Source of the DNA: Streptomyces harbinensis
GTDB taxonomy: Bacteria; Actinomycetota; Actinomycetes; Streptomycetales; Streptomycetaceae
Length of the DNA: 64,000 bases
Assembly: GCF_900116145.1 (NCBI RefSeq)
Contig: NZ_FPAB01000003.1
Coordinates: 62,001 to 126,000, forward strand
Reading direction: 5' to 3'
Position 1 is the stretch's first letter, and every line of letters begins with the position of its first letter. Shown here in pieces: positions 52,313-59,553 of the stretch. The translations under genes were made by a program, and so were the position numbers. The notes beneath the pieces were generated by a model. That model saw only the letters and a list, made by a program, of their open reading frames with translations, did not search any database and was not told where the DNA came from.

Positions 52313-52318
52313 TACTCT
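52313..52318 (+). promoter_or_regulatory. -10 hexamer (TACTCT) of leaderless PadR transcript
   Basis: TACTCT is followed by six bases and the ATG at 52325. The octamer AATACTCT recurs at 53566-53573, upstream of the DUF4184 gene, which hints at a shared promoter type or operator. Confidence 0.5.
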
Positions 52319-52324
52319 GTTCGC

Positions 52325-52675
52325 ATGAGTGAGCGAGGGATGCAGGAACTGGCTCTGCTGCTGCTGACGGCGCTGGCGAACGCGCCCCGGCACGGCTACG
52401 CCATCGCCCAGGAGGTGAAGGAGATCACCGGCGGCCGGGTGGTGCCCAGGACGGGGGCGCTGTACGGGGCGCTGGACCGGCTGCTGGCGGAGGGGCTGAT
52501 CCGGGTGGAGCGCGAGGAGGTGGTGGACGGGCGGGCCCGTCGTACCTTCGCGCTCAGCGACGCGGGCCGGGAGCGGCTGGCGGTGGAGGCGGAGCGGCTG
52601 GCGGCCACGGCCCGGGAGGCCAGGCGGCGGCTGGCGGCCGGCGGCGCGGCCGGCGGAGCGGTGCGCCCGGCATGA
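52325..52675 (+). CDS. PadR-family transcriptional regulator
   Basis: A 116-residue winged helix regulator. The fold starts LALLLLTALANAPRHGYAIAQEVKEITGG near residue 8, then GALYGALDRLLAEGLIRVEREEVVDGRARRTFALSDAGRERL, the standard PadR wing and C-terminal helix. It overlaps the next gene (ATGA), encoding a membrane protein, a common PadR-plus-target pair that resembles sensory or export modules. It probably binds near its own promoter, where a -10 hexamer (AATACTCT) is present. Confidence 0.88.
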   Translation: MSERGMQELALLLLTALANAPRHGYAIAQEVKEITGGRVVPRTGALYGALDRLLAEGLIRVEREEVVDGRARRTFALSDAGRERLAVEAERLAATAREARRRLAAGGAAGGAVRPA

Positions 52676-53553
52676 GCGGCCGGCTGATGCGGCTGTACCC
52701 GGCCGGGTACCGGGCGGCCCACGGCGCGGAGATCGCCGACACGCACCGGGAGCTGACGGCCGGGCTGCGGCGGGTGGCCCGGTGGCGGGCGGACGCCGAT
52801 CTGGCCGCGCACGCGGTGCGGGTGCGGCTGGGTCTTGACGCGGCGGCGCCGGCCGGCCGGCTGCTGGCGTGCGCGGCGCCGTTCGTGCTGGCGTCGGGGG
52901 CGGTGGTGGGCGCTCTGGAGCTCACCCGCTGGTACACCGCGCTGGTCGTCTCGCCGGCGTCCGCCTCCCTGCTGCTGCTGACGCTGGAGCCGGGGTGGGC
53001 GCTGCATCTGCTGGGTTCGCTGCTGCTGTGCGTGGGCGCGGTGGTGGCGCTGACCGGTCACCGGCGGGCGGGGGTGGCGGCGGTGGTCTGCGGGCACCTG
53101 GGGACGGTGGCGCTGTGGCCGGTGGTGGGCGAGGCGCGCGGCGGGGGAGCGGTGGTGCCGGTGCTGGCGCTGCTGACCGCCCTGGTGCTGCTGGCCGCCC
53201 CGGGGGACCTGCCGCCGGAGCCGGACACCGTGGTGGCGGCCGGGGTGGTGGCGGGGCTCGGCTGGCTGCCGGTGGTCGCGGTGGGCACCGGGGGGTTCGC
53301 GGTGACCACCGAGTACGGTGCCTGGCCGCTGCTGGTGCTGGCCGGCGCCGGGCTGGCGCTGGCGGTGCGCCGCGGTTCGCCGGGGCTGTACGAGCTGGGG
53401 GCGCTGCTGCCGGCCTCGCTGCCGCTGGCCGGCCGGGCCTATCAGGACGCCTGGCAGGAGTGGCCGCCGGTGCTGGGGCTGCTGCTGGTGCTGCCGCTGG
53501 CCCTGGGGTGCGCGGCGGTGGTGCGGGGGGTGCGGGCGCGGCGGTTGCCATAG
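52672..53553 (+). CDS. PadR-linked membrane protein of unknown function
   Basis: A 293-residue protein. The first 60 residues, MSGRLMRLYPAGYRAAHGAEIADTHRE onward, look like the soluble permease-prefix domain often found in genes paired with PadR. Seven or eight hydrophobic segments follow from residue about 60. No ATP-binding or transporter motif is visible. It overlaps padR by four bases and is co-transcribed with it. The function is unknown; a PadR-regulated permease or sensor component is the conservative guess. Confidence 0.7.
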   Translation: MSGRLMRLYPAGYRAAHGAEIADTHRELTAGLRRVARWRADADLAAHAVRVRLGLDAAAPAGRLLACAAPFVLASGAVVGALELTRWYTALVVSPASASLLLLTLEPGWALHLLGSLLLCVGAVVALTGHRRAGVAAVVCGHLGTVALWPVVGEARGGGAVVPVLALLTALVLLAAPGDLPPEPDTVVAAGVVAGLGWLPVVAVGTGGFAVTTEYGAWPLLVLAGAGLALAVRRGSPGLYELGALLPASLPLAGRAYQDAWQEWPPVLGLLLVLPLALGCAAVVRGVRARRLP

Positions 53554-53567
53554 TCCGCTGAAGTGAA

Positions 53568-53573
53568 TACTCT
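53568..53573 (+). promoter_or_regulatory. -10-like hexamer (TACTCT) before the DUF4184 gene
   Basis: It lies in GTGAATACTCTCGTGGG, sharing AATACTCT with the padR promoter, and about 70 bp upstream of the gene's TTG start, so this transcript would have a leader. Confidence 0.35.
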
Positions 53574-53641
53574 CGTGGGCGTTCCATTCAGAGCGCAGCC
53601 GCCCCGGGCCGGCCCGCCGCCCGGACAGAGAGACCACCGCG

Positions 53642-54613
53642 TTGCCGTTCACCCTCGCCCACCCCGCCGCCGTCCTGCCGCTGCTGCGCCACCCGTTCGT
53701 CCCGGCCGCCCTGGTCGCCGGGGCGCTCGCCCCCGACGCCCCGTACTACCTGGCCGTCCTCGGCATCGCGGAGCGCGGCCCGCACCAGTGGTACGGGCCG
53801 CTCCTCAACACCAGCACCACCCACCACCCGCTGCTCGGCCTCGCCGCCTCCCTCCCCGCCGCCCTGGCGCTGTACCTGCTGCTGCGGCTGCTGCGCGCCC
53901 CGTTCCTCGCCCTGCTCCCCGCCCGGCTGCGCCCGCGCGGCCCGGCCCACCCCGTACCCGCCGGGGCGGGCGCCCGTGTGCGGTGGGCCGCACTGCTGCT
54001 GCTCTCCGCCCTCATCGGCATCGCCACCCATGTGCTGTGGGACGCCCTCACCCACGGGGACAGCTTCCTGGTGGACGGGGTCCCCGCGCTCGCCACCGAC
54101 ACGGCCGGCGGCCTCCCGCTGTACCGGCTGCTCCAACTGCTCAGCACCGTCGCGGGCCTGGCGCTGATCGGACGGCACCTGTGGCGCCGCCACCGGTGGG
54201 CCGCGGCGGGAGATGACCGCTGCGGCGTCCGCCCGCTGCCCCCCGCCCGGCGCCGCGCCGTGCTCGCGCTGCTCGCGCTGGCCACCGTGCTCGGCGTCGC
54301 CCAGGGGGCCCGCGCCGACCTCGACGCCCACCGGTACACCGTCGAGGTGGACTACGAGCACCCCGTCACCCGCGTCCACGACGACGGCGGCACCGAGACC
54401 ACGTACCCCACCACCACCGTCCGGGCGCCGTGGGGCACCTTCGCCGAGGGTGTCCTCACCGGCGCGGCCAAGCGCGGCGGGGCGGCGCTCGGCACCGCCC
54501 TGGTGCTGTACGCCGGTGCCTGGCACGCCGGCCGGCTGATCCAGCGGCGCCGCTCCGGCCCGGCCGGCGGCAACGCGGCGCCCCGGCCCCGGGATTCCGT
54601 CACCCCTCGGTAG
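53642..54613 (+). CDS. DUF4184 family membrane protein
   Basis: A 323-residue protein that begins MPFTLAHPAAVLPLLRHP and VAGALAPDAPYYL, the DUF4184 signature, followed by five or six hydrophobic segments and the His-rich RGPHQWYGPLLNTSTTHHPLLG. THVLWDALTHGDSF near residue 133 resembles metal-binding residues of membrane-bound hydrolases of the YdjM/DUF457 type. The start codon is TTG with only weak AGAGAG pairing upstream. The last 80 residues, after VAQGARADLDAHRYTVEVDYEHPV, form a soluble tail. It is convergent with the SARP gene. No function is established. Confidence 0.72.
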   Translation: MPFTLAHPAAVLPLLRHPFVPAALVAGALAPDAPYYLAVLGIAERGPHQWYGPLLNTSTTHHPLLGLAASLPAALALYLLLRLLRAPFLALLPARLRPRGPAHPVPAGAGARVRWAALLLLSALIGIATHVLWDALTHGDSFLVDGVPALATDTAGGLPLYRLLQLLSTVAGLALIGRHLWRRHRWAAAGDDRCGVRPLPPARRRAVLALLALATVLGVAQGARADLDAHRYTVEVDYEHPVTRVHDDGGTETTYPTTTVRAPWGTFAEGVLTGAAKRGGAALGTALVLYAGAWHAGRLIQRRRSGPAGGNAAPRPRDSVTPR

Positions 54614-54640
54614 CACCGGCCGGCGCCCGGGCCGCGGCGC

Positions 54641-55528
54641 TCAGCGGCGGCCCGGCACGAACCCCCGGGCCGGACCGGCCGGGAGCCGGCCCGCCACACC
54701 CGCCGCACCCGCCGTCTGCCCAGGGACGCGCGGGGCGAACAGCCGGGCCGCCGCGCCGGGCGAGCCGATGACCGGGGACTGGACGAGGATCGCCCGTTCC
54801 AGATCGCGCAGCTCACGCCCCGGCAGCGCGCCCAGTTCCTCCACCACCGCGCTGCGCGTGCGCCGGTACCGCTCCAGCGCGTCCGCCTGCCGCCCGCTCT
54901 GGTACAGCGCCAGCATCAGCTGCGCGCACAGCCGCTCCCTGGCCGGCTCCGCCGCCGTCACCACGCTCAGCTCGGCCGTCACCTCCGCGAGCCGGCCCAG
55001 CATCAGCTCGGCGGTGATCTTGTCGCCGAGCACCTCCCAGCGGTCCTCCTCCAGCGCGGTCAGCTCCGGCCAGGCCACCCCCGCCTCGATCAGATCCGCC
55101 AGCGCGTGCCCCCGCCACAGCGCCAGCGCCTCCTGGAGCAGCCGCGCCGCCGGCTCCCACGCCCCGGCCACCAGCCGGGCCCGGCCCCGTTCCACCAGCC
55201 GCGCGTAGCGCGCCAGATCGAGACGGTGCGGCGGCACGTGCAGCACATAGCCGCGCTCCCGGGCCGGTAACGAGCGCGGCGCGCTCCGCGCCTGCCCGCC
55301 GTCGGCCGCCAGGGTGCGGCGCAGGCCGGAGACCGCGTTCTGGAGGATCTTGCGCGCGGTGGCCGGCTCGTTGTCGTCCCACAGCGCGTCGATGAGCCGG
55401 CGGGTGGTCACCGGGGTGTTCGCGTGGAGCAGCAGAAAACCGAGAACGGCCCGCTGCCGGACACCGCCGAGCGCCAGCCGTTCTCCCTCGTGCAGCACTT
55501 CCAGGGGGCCGAGCAGGTGGAATTCCAC
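54641..55528 (-). CDS. SARP-family (AfsR/DnrI/RedD-type) transcriptional activator
   Basis: A 295-residue pathway-specific regulator of secondary metabolism. The N-terminal OmpR-like winged helix covers residues 1-95: VEFHLLGPLEVLHEGERLALGG, QRAVLGFLLLHANTPVTTRRLIDALW, and ARKILQNAVSGLRRTL. The bacterial transcriptional activation domain (BTAD) occupies residues about 100-250: DLARYARLVERGRARL, ALWRGHALADL, LCAQLMLALYQSGRQADALERYRRTRSAVVEELGALPG. The GTG at 55528 is chosen because the domain starts directly there. It is divergent from the carrier-protein operon and probably activates it. Confidence 0.88.
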   Translation of the reverse strand: MEFHLLGPLEVLHEGERLALGGVRQRAVLGFLLLHANTPVTTRRLIDALWDDNEPATARKILQNAVSGLRRTLAADGGQARSAPRSLPARERGYVLHVPPHRLDLARYARLVERGRARLVAGAWEPAARLLQEALALWRGHALADLIEAGVAWPELTALEEDRWEVLGDKITAELMLGRLAEVTAELSVVTAAEPARERLCAQLMLALYQSGRQADALERYRRTRSAVVEELGALPGRELRDLERAILVQSPVIGSPGAAARLFAPRVPGQTAGAAGVAGRLPAGPARGFVPGRR

Positions 55529-55676
55529 TGCGGATTCATCCCCTCTCGGAAAACCGGCACGCGCGAAAGAGGGCGACGCTGCCCACGACAAGAGCGATCC
55601 CATCCGAAAGACAGATGATCGCACGCGATCCGGTACCGCTGAAGAACCCGCCGGACCGGCCGCCGCCGCCCATCCA

Positions 55677-55732
55677 CCGGTCTGTGGCGGGTCTTCGGCG
55701 CGGACGGCGGCCGAAGACCCGCCGCAGACCGG
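55677..55732. repeat. 23-bp near-perfect inverted repeat in the SARP/carrier-protein control region
   Basis: Bases 55677-55699 and 55710-55732 are complementary in 22 of 23 positions; the arms start CCGGTCTG and end CAGACCGG, and a 10-nt loop separates them. The single mismatch is T opposite G (G-U in RNA). It lies about 107 bp before the ACP start and 149 bp before the SARP start, inside the divergent control region. It is too long for an ordinary operator and unusual for a terminator. Confidence 0.7.
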
Positions 55733-55838
55733 GGAATGGGGGCCACTCAATACGGTCACTGTGCGGCTCCACCCTGCGCCACCACGACCACAGCACCGCG
55801 CTCCAGCCCTTGTTGACGCACAGGACGGATACCTGACG

Positions 55839-56117
55839 ATGGCGTACTCCACCGACGCAGACGAGATCTTCCCGACACTGCAACAGATCGTGTCCGACAC
55901 CCTGCGCGTGCCCATCGAGCAGGTGACCCGCGAATCCGCGCTGTCCGACCTCGGCATGGTCGAATCCATCAAACTGCTGCGGGTCGCCGGGAAGATCGAG
56001 CGGCGCTTCGACATCGAACTCGACGACAGCCTCTTCTTCCAGGGCGTCTCCATGGGCCGGCTGGTGGACGAGATAGCCGCCCAGCGCGCCGCGGCCGTCT
56101 CCGGGGAGGCCGCGTGA
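55839..56117 (+). CDS. Acyl carrier protein
   Basis: A 92-residue acyl carrier protein. The phosphopantetheine serine is probably Ser43 in DLGMVESIKLLRVA, where the usual DSL is changed to ESI, followed by a helix and DIELDDSLFFQGVSMGRLVDEI. The four-helix layout and acidic character fit. Its stop codon overlaps the GTG of the FAAL gene (GTGA), so carrier and ligase are made in matched amounts. ATG at 55839 has AGGA about 15 nt upstream. It would carry the acyl group activated by the ligase while the dehydrogenases act on it. Confidence 0.85.
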   Translation: MAYSTDADEIFPTLQQIVSDTLRVPIEQVTRESALSDLGMVESIKLLRVAGKIERRFDIELDDSLFFQGVSMGRLVDEIAAQRAAAVSGEAA

Positions 56118-57880
56118 GCACCTCACCGGAACCGGCCGTCCCGCTGCCCACCACCGTCACCCTGCTCGACGGCCTCTTCACCTACGCCGCCGAACGCCAC
56201 CCCGCACAGCTCATCGGCAGCACCGACCCGGCGCGCGCCCTGCCCTTCGCCCGCCTGGAGCACGACGGCGTCGCCGTCGCCGCCGCCCTGCTGGAGCGCG
56301 GCGTACGGCGCGGCACCCCCGTCGTCTTCCCCGCCGGGGACGCCGCCGACTTCTTCCCCGTCCTCAACGCCATCGTCTCCGTCGGCGCGATCGCCGTCCC
56401 CGTCTCCGCCCGCGCCGGCCGCAACCCGGCCTCCGCCGCCCGGCTGCGCCACATCGTCGAGGACTGCGAGGCCGCCCTCATCCTCGCCGACGACGACGCC
56501 GTACCGGTGCTGCGCGAGGTCCTGCCCGACGTCCCCACCCACCCGCTGAGCGCACTCCTCGCCGCGGCCCGCACCACCGGCGTACCCGCCACCGCCCCGC
56601 CCGGCCTGCGCCCCGCCGACCGGAACCCGGAGGACCTCGCCCTCATCCAGTACACCTCGGGCAGCACCTCCCGGCCGCGCGGCGTCGCCCTCACCCACCG
56701 CAACGTCCTGGCCGCCCTGCGGATCATCCCGGCCGCGCTGCGCCCGCACGCCACCGATGTGATCAGCCACTGGCTGCCGCTCTCCCACGACCTGGGCCTC
56801 TTCGGCACCCTGGCGTCCCTGGGCTGCGGCATCCGCATCTGCCTCTCCCAGCCGCGCGACTTCATCAAACAGCCCGACGCCTGGCTGGCCGCGTCCTGCG
56901 AGGCCGGCGCCACCATCCTGGTCGGGCCCGACTTCTTCTACCAGTACCTGGTCGAGGCCGTCCCCGCCGACGAGGTGACCCGCTACGACCTGTCCGGCGT
57001 GCGCATGGCACTCAACGGCGCCGAGCCCATCGACCCGGCAGGACTCGACCTGTTCGCCCGGCACTTCGCCCCCGCCGGCTTCCGGCGCGAGGCCCAGCTC
57101 CCCTGCTACGGACTGGCCGAGGCCACCCTCCCGGTCAGCTTCGACTCCCCGCTGCGGCCCCCGGCCGTCGACTGGGTGGACCGCGCCGCGCTCAACGACG
57201 CGCTCAAGGCCGTCCCGGCCGGCACCGGCGGACGCGGCATCGTCAACTGCGGCACCCCCGCACCCGGCGTCGAGGTCCGCGTCACCGCCGAAGGCGAGAC
57301 ACTGCCGGAACGCTCGGTCGGCGAGATCGAGATCCGCGGCGAGGCCGTCACCGCCGGCTACTACCGCGAGAGCGAACCGTCCGCCCGCCCCGGCGGCTGG
57401 CGCGGCACCGGCGACCTCGGCTACTTCGCCGACGGCTGCCTGCACATCACCGGCCGCAGCAAGGAAATCCTCATCCTCGCCGGACAGAACCACTACCCGC
57501 AGGACATCGAGGACGCCGTCCGCGAGGCCCCCGGCCTCTTCCGCCGCTCCGCCGTCGCCGTCGTGCTGCCCGCCGACCCCGGCGCCGGACTGCCCGAACG
57601 CATCGGCGTGTTCGCCGAGGTCGCCTCCGAAGGCCCGCACACCGCCACCGTCACCGCCATCCGGCGCACCGCCGCCGAGGTACTGGGCGGCGCCTCCGTG
57701 GACGTCGTGCTGCTGCCCGCCCTCGGCATCTCCCGCACCACCAGCGGCAAGTTCCAGCGGCTGCTGATGCGGAAACGGCTGCTGGAAGGCACCCTGGACA
57801 ACGCCCTCGCGCACATCACCGCCGCCGAGGTGCTGACCGCGCCCGGCACCGGCCCCGGAGGTGCGCCATCGCACGGCTGA
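56114..57880 (+). CDS. Fatty acyl-AMP ligase (FAAL family)
   Basis: A 588-residue adenylate-forming enzyme that activates a carboxylic acid and loads it onto a carrier protein. FAAL-type blocks: LIQYTSGSTSRPRGVALTHRNV near residue 180 (P-loop), WLPLSHDLGLFGTLASLGCGIRICLSQPRDF near 220, RMALNGAEPIDPAGLDLFARHFAPAGF near 297, CYGLAEATLPVSF near 330, and GDLGYFADGCLHITGRSKEILILAGQNHYPQDIE near 435-470 with the hinge Asp. The HDLGLFG and NGAEP signatures separate it from acyl-CoA ligases. It overlaps the ACP before it and the dehydrogenase after it. Confidence 0.9.
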   Translation: MSTSPEPAVPLPTTVTLLDGLFTYAAERHPAQLIGSTDPARALPFARLEHDGVAVAAALLERGVRRGTPVVFPAGDAADFFPVLNAIVSVGAIAVPVSARAGRNPASAARLRHIVEDCEAALILADDDAVPVLREVLPDVPTHPLSALLAAARTTGVPATAPPGLRPADRNPEDLALIQYTSGSTSRPRGVALTHRNVLAALRIIPAALRPHATDVISHWLPLSHDLGLFGTLASLGCGIRICLSQPRDFIKQPDAWLAASCEAGATILVGPDFFYQYLVEAVPADEVTRYDLSGVRMALNGAEPIDPAGLDLFARHFAPAGFRREAQLPCYGLAEATLPVSFDSPLRPPAVDWVDRAALNDALKAVPAGTGGRGIVNCGTPAPGVEVRVTAEGETLPERSVGEIEIRGEAVTAGYYRESEPSARPGGWRGTGDLGYFADGCLHITGRSKEILILAGQNHYPQDIEDAVREAPGLFRRSAVAVVLPADPGAGLPERIGVFAEVASEGPHTATVTAIRRTAAEVLGGASVDVVLLPALGISRTTSGKFQRLLMRKRLLEGTLDNALAHITAAEVLTAPGTGPGGAPSHG

Positions 57881-59553
57881 CCGCCCCCGGCCCGGACACC
57901 GCGCGGCGGGCGCGCTCGCTCGCCGCGCACCTCGGCGACCCGCTGCGCCCGGACGGGCCGCTCAGCTACGCCGCCGCGGTGCGCGACGACCACGCCGAAC
58001 GGTTCCCGGCCGAAGCCCTCGCCACCCTGGACGCCTGGGGGTACCGGGCCCTCCAGGTGCCCGAGGAGTACGGCGGCCGGCTCACCTCGCTGGAGGAGCT
58101 GAGCGCCATCGGCCGGGTCGTCGCCGGCCGCGACCCGGCCGTCACCCTCATCGCCAACTCACCGCTCGGCGCCGCCATGCCGGTGTGGCTGGCCGGCAGC
58201 ACCGCCCAGCGCCGCGCCGTCGCCGACGCGGTGCTCGGCGGCGCCTGGGTGGCGCTCGGCATCACCGAACGCGCGCACGGCGCCGACCTCCTGGCGAGCG
58301 AGACCACCGTGCGCCGCGACGGCGACGGCTACCTCGTCGACGGCGAGAAATGGCTGATCAACAACGCCGGACGGGCCCGCTACGTGTGCCTGCTCGCCCG
58401 CCACCCCGACCGCACCGGCATGCGCAGCCTCTCCTTCGTCCTCATGGACCTCGCGGCCCTGCCGCCCACCGCGTACACCGTCCTGCCGCGCATCACCACC
58501 CACGGCATGCGCGCCGCCCAGATCGCCGGCATCCGCTTCCACGGCGCCCGGGTGCCGGCCGGCGCGCTGATCGGCCGGCCCGGCTCCGGACTCGAACTCG
58601 CCGCCGCCGCCCTGGCCATCACCCGCACCCTCGTCCCGGCGCTCAGCCTCGGCGTCCTGGAGACGGCGCTGCGCTGCTGCACCGCGTTCCTGCACGACCG
58701 CCGGCTGTACGGGGGCGCCGCCACCGACATCCCGTACGTGCGGGAGGAACTGGCCGCCGCCCTGGTGGACCTGCGCGCCGCCGAGGCGGTGGCCCGCGCC
58801 TGCGTCCGCGCCCCGCACCTGCTGCCCGACCTGGTGCCGGTCACCTCCGCCGTCACCAAGTACCTGGTGCCCAGGACCGTCGAGGACCGGATGCGGCAGC
58901 TGGCCGTCGTCCTCGGCTCCCGCTCGTACCTGCGGGAGGGCCACTGGTCCGGGCTGTTCGAGAAACTGCGCCGGGACGTGACACTGTTCGGCCTGTTCGA
59001 CGGCAGCGAGCCGGTCGTCCTCAGCGCCCTCACCGCCCAGGCGTCCTGCCTGGACGCCCCGGCCGACCCGCGGCGCGCGGACGCCCTGTTCACCCCCGAG
59101 GCCGTGACCGGGCCGCTGTTCGGCCACGCCACCGGCCCGTTCGCGGAGGACGACCCGGTCACCGCCGGGACCGCGGAAGCCTGCGCCGCCCTCGCCCGGC
59201 ACACCGCCGACCCCGTGCTCACCGGCGCCGCCGGCGCGCTGCGCGCCGCGGGGGAGCGGGTGCGCGCCGAGGCGGCCGACGCACTCGACCCCCGCTCCCT
59301 GGCCGGACAGCAGTTCGCTGACCGCTACGCCCGGCTCTTCGCGGCCACCTGCCTGGCCCGTACCGCCCTGGCCGCCGGCGAGGCGCCGCCGTGGCTCGGC
59401 CCCGGCCTGCTCGCGTTGCTGGAGCCCGGCCGCCGGATGCCGGCCGAGCGGGCCGCCGCCCTGTGGAACGACGTGCTGGCCCACGCCGCGACCGGGCCGG
59501 CGGGACACCCCGGCGCACCGGTCGCGGCCGTGCGGGGAGGCGAGGACCGATGA
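57868..59553 (+). CDS. Acyl-CoA (acyl-ACP) dehydrogenase-like flavoprotein 1, apparent ATC start
   Basis: A 561-residue flavoprotein of the acyl-CoA dehydrogenase fold. Visible parts are PEEYGGRLTSLEELSAIGR near 65, ITERAHGADL near 135 and WLINNAGRARYVCLLA (substrate/FAD region), MRQLAVVLGSRSY near 350, and GLFDGSEPVVLSAL near 380, where the usual catalytic YEG is FDG. About 160 extra C-terminal residues extend beyond the normal 380-400. No ATG, GTG or TTG occurs in frame from 57841 until GTG 57979, but the reading frame from 57868 encodes residues that align with the start of the next dehydrogenase (ARSLAAHLGDP versus ARALEAHLADP), and GGAGG lies six bases before ATC at 57868. It overlaps the FAAL gene by 13 bp. 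Confidence 0.8.
   Translation: MARLTAPGPDTARRARSLAAHLGDPLRPDGPLSYAAAVRDDHAERFPAEALATLDAWGYRALQVPEEYGGRLTSLEELSAIGRVVAGRDPAVTLIANSPLGAAMPVWLAGSTAQRRAVADAVLGGAWVALGITERAHGADLLASETTVRRDGDGYLVDGEKWLINNAGRARYVCLLARHPDRTGMRSLSFVLMDLAALPPTAYTVLPRITTHGMRAAQIAGIRFHGARVPAGALIGRPGSGLELAAAALAITRTLVPALSLGVLETALRCCTAFLHDRRLYGGAATDIPYVREELAAALVDLRAAEAVARACVRAPHLLPDLVPVTSAVTKYLVPRTVEDRMRQLAVVLGSRSYLREGHWSGLFEKLRRDVTLFGLFDGSEPVVLSALTAQASCLDAPADPRRADALFTPEAVTGPLFGHATGPFAEDDPVTAGTAEACAALARHTADPVLTGAAGALRAAGERVRAEAADALDPRSLAGQQFADRYARLFAATCLARTALAAGEAPPWLGPGLLALLEPGRRMPAERAAALWNDVLAHAATGPAGHPGAPVAAVRGGEDR

Noticed and set aside
53588..54616. Antisense frame over the DUF4184 gene
   Set aside because: Gly/Arg-rich shadow; the sense frame begins with the family signature.
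57979..59553. GTG 57979 as the start of the first dehydrogenase
   Set aside because: It would remove the N-terminal helix that aligns with the second dehydrogenase, and no ribosome-binding sequence precedes it; ATC 57868 has an ideal one. It stays the fallback.
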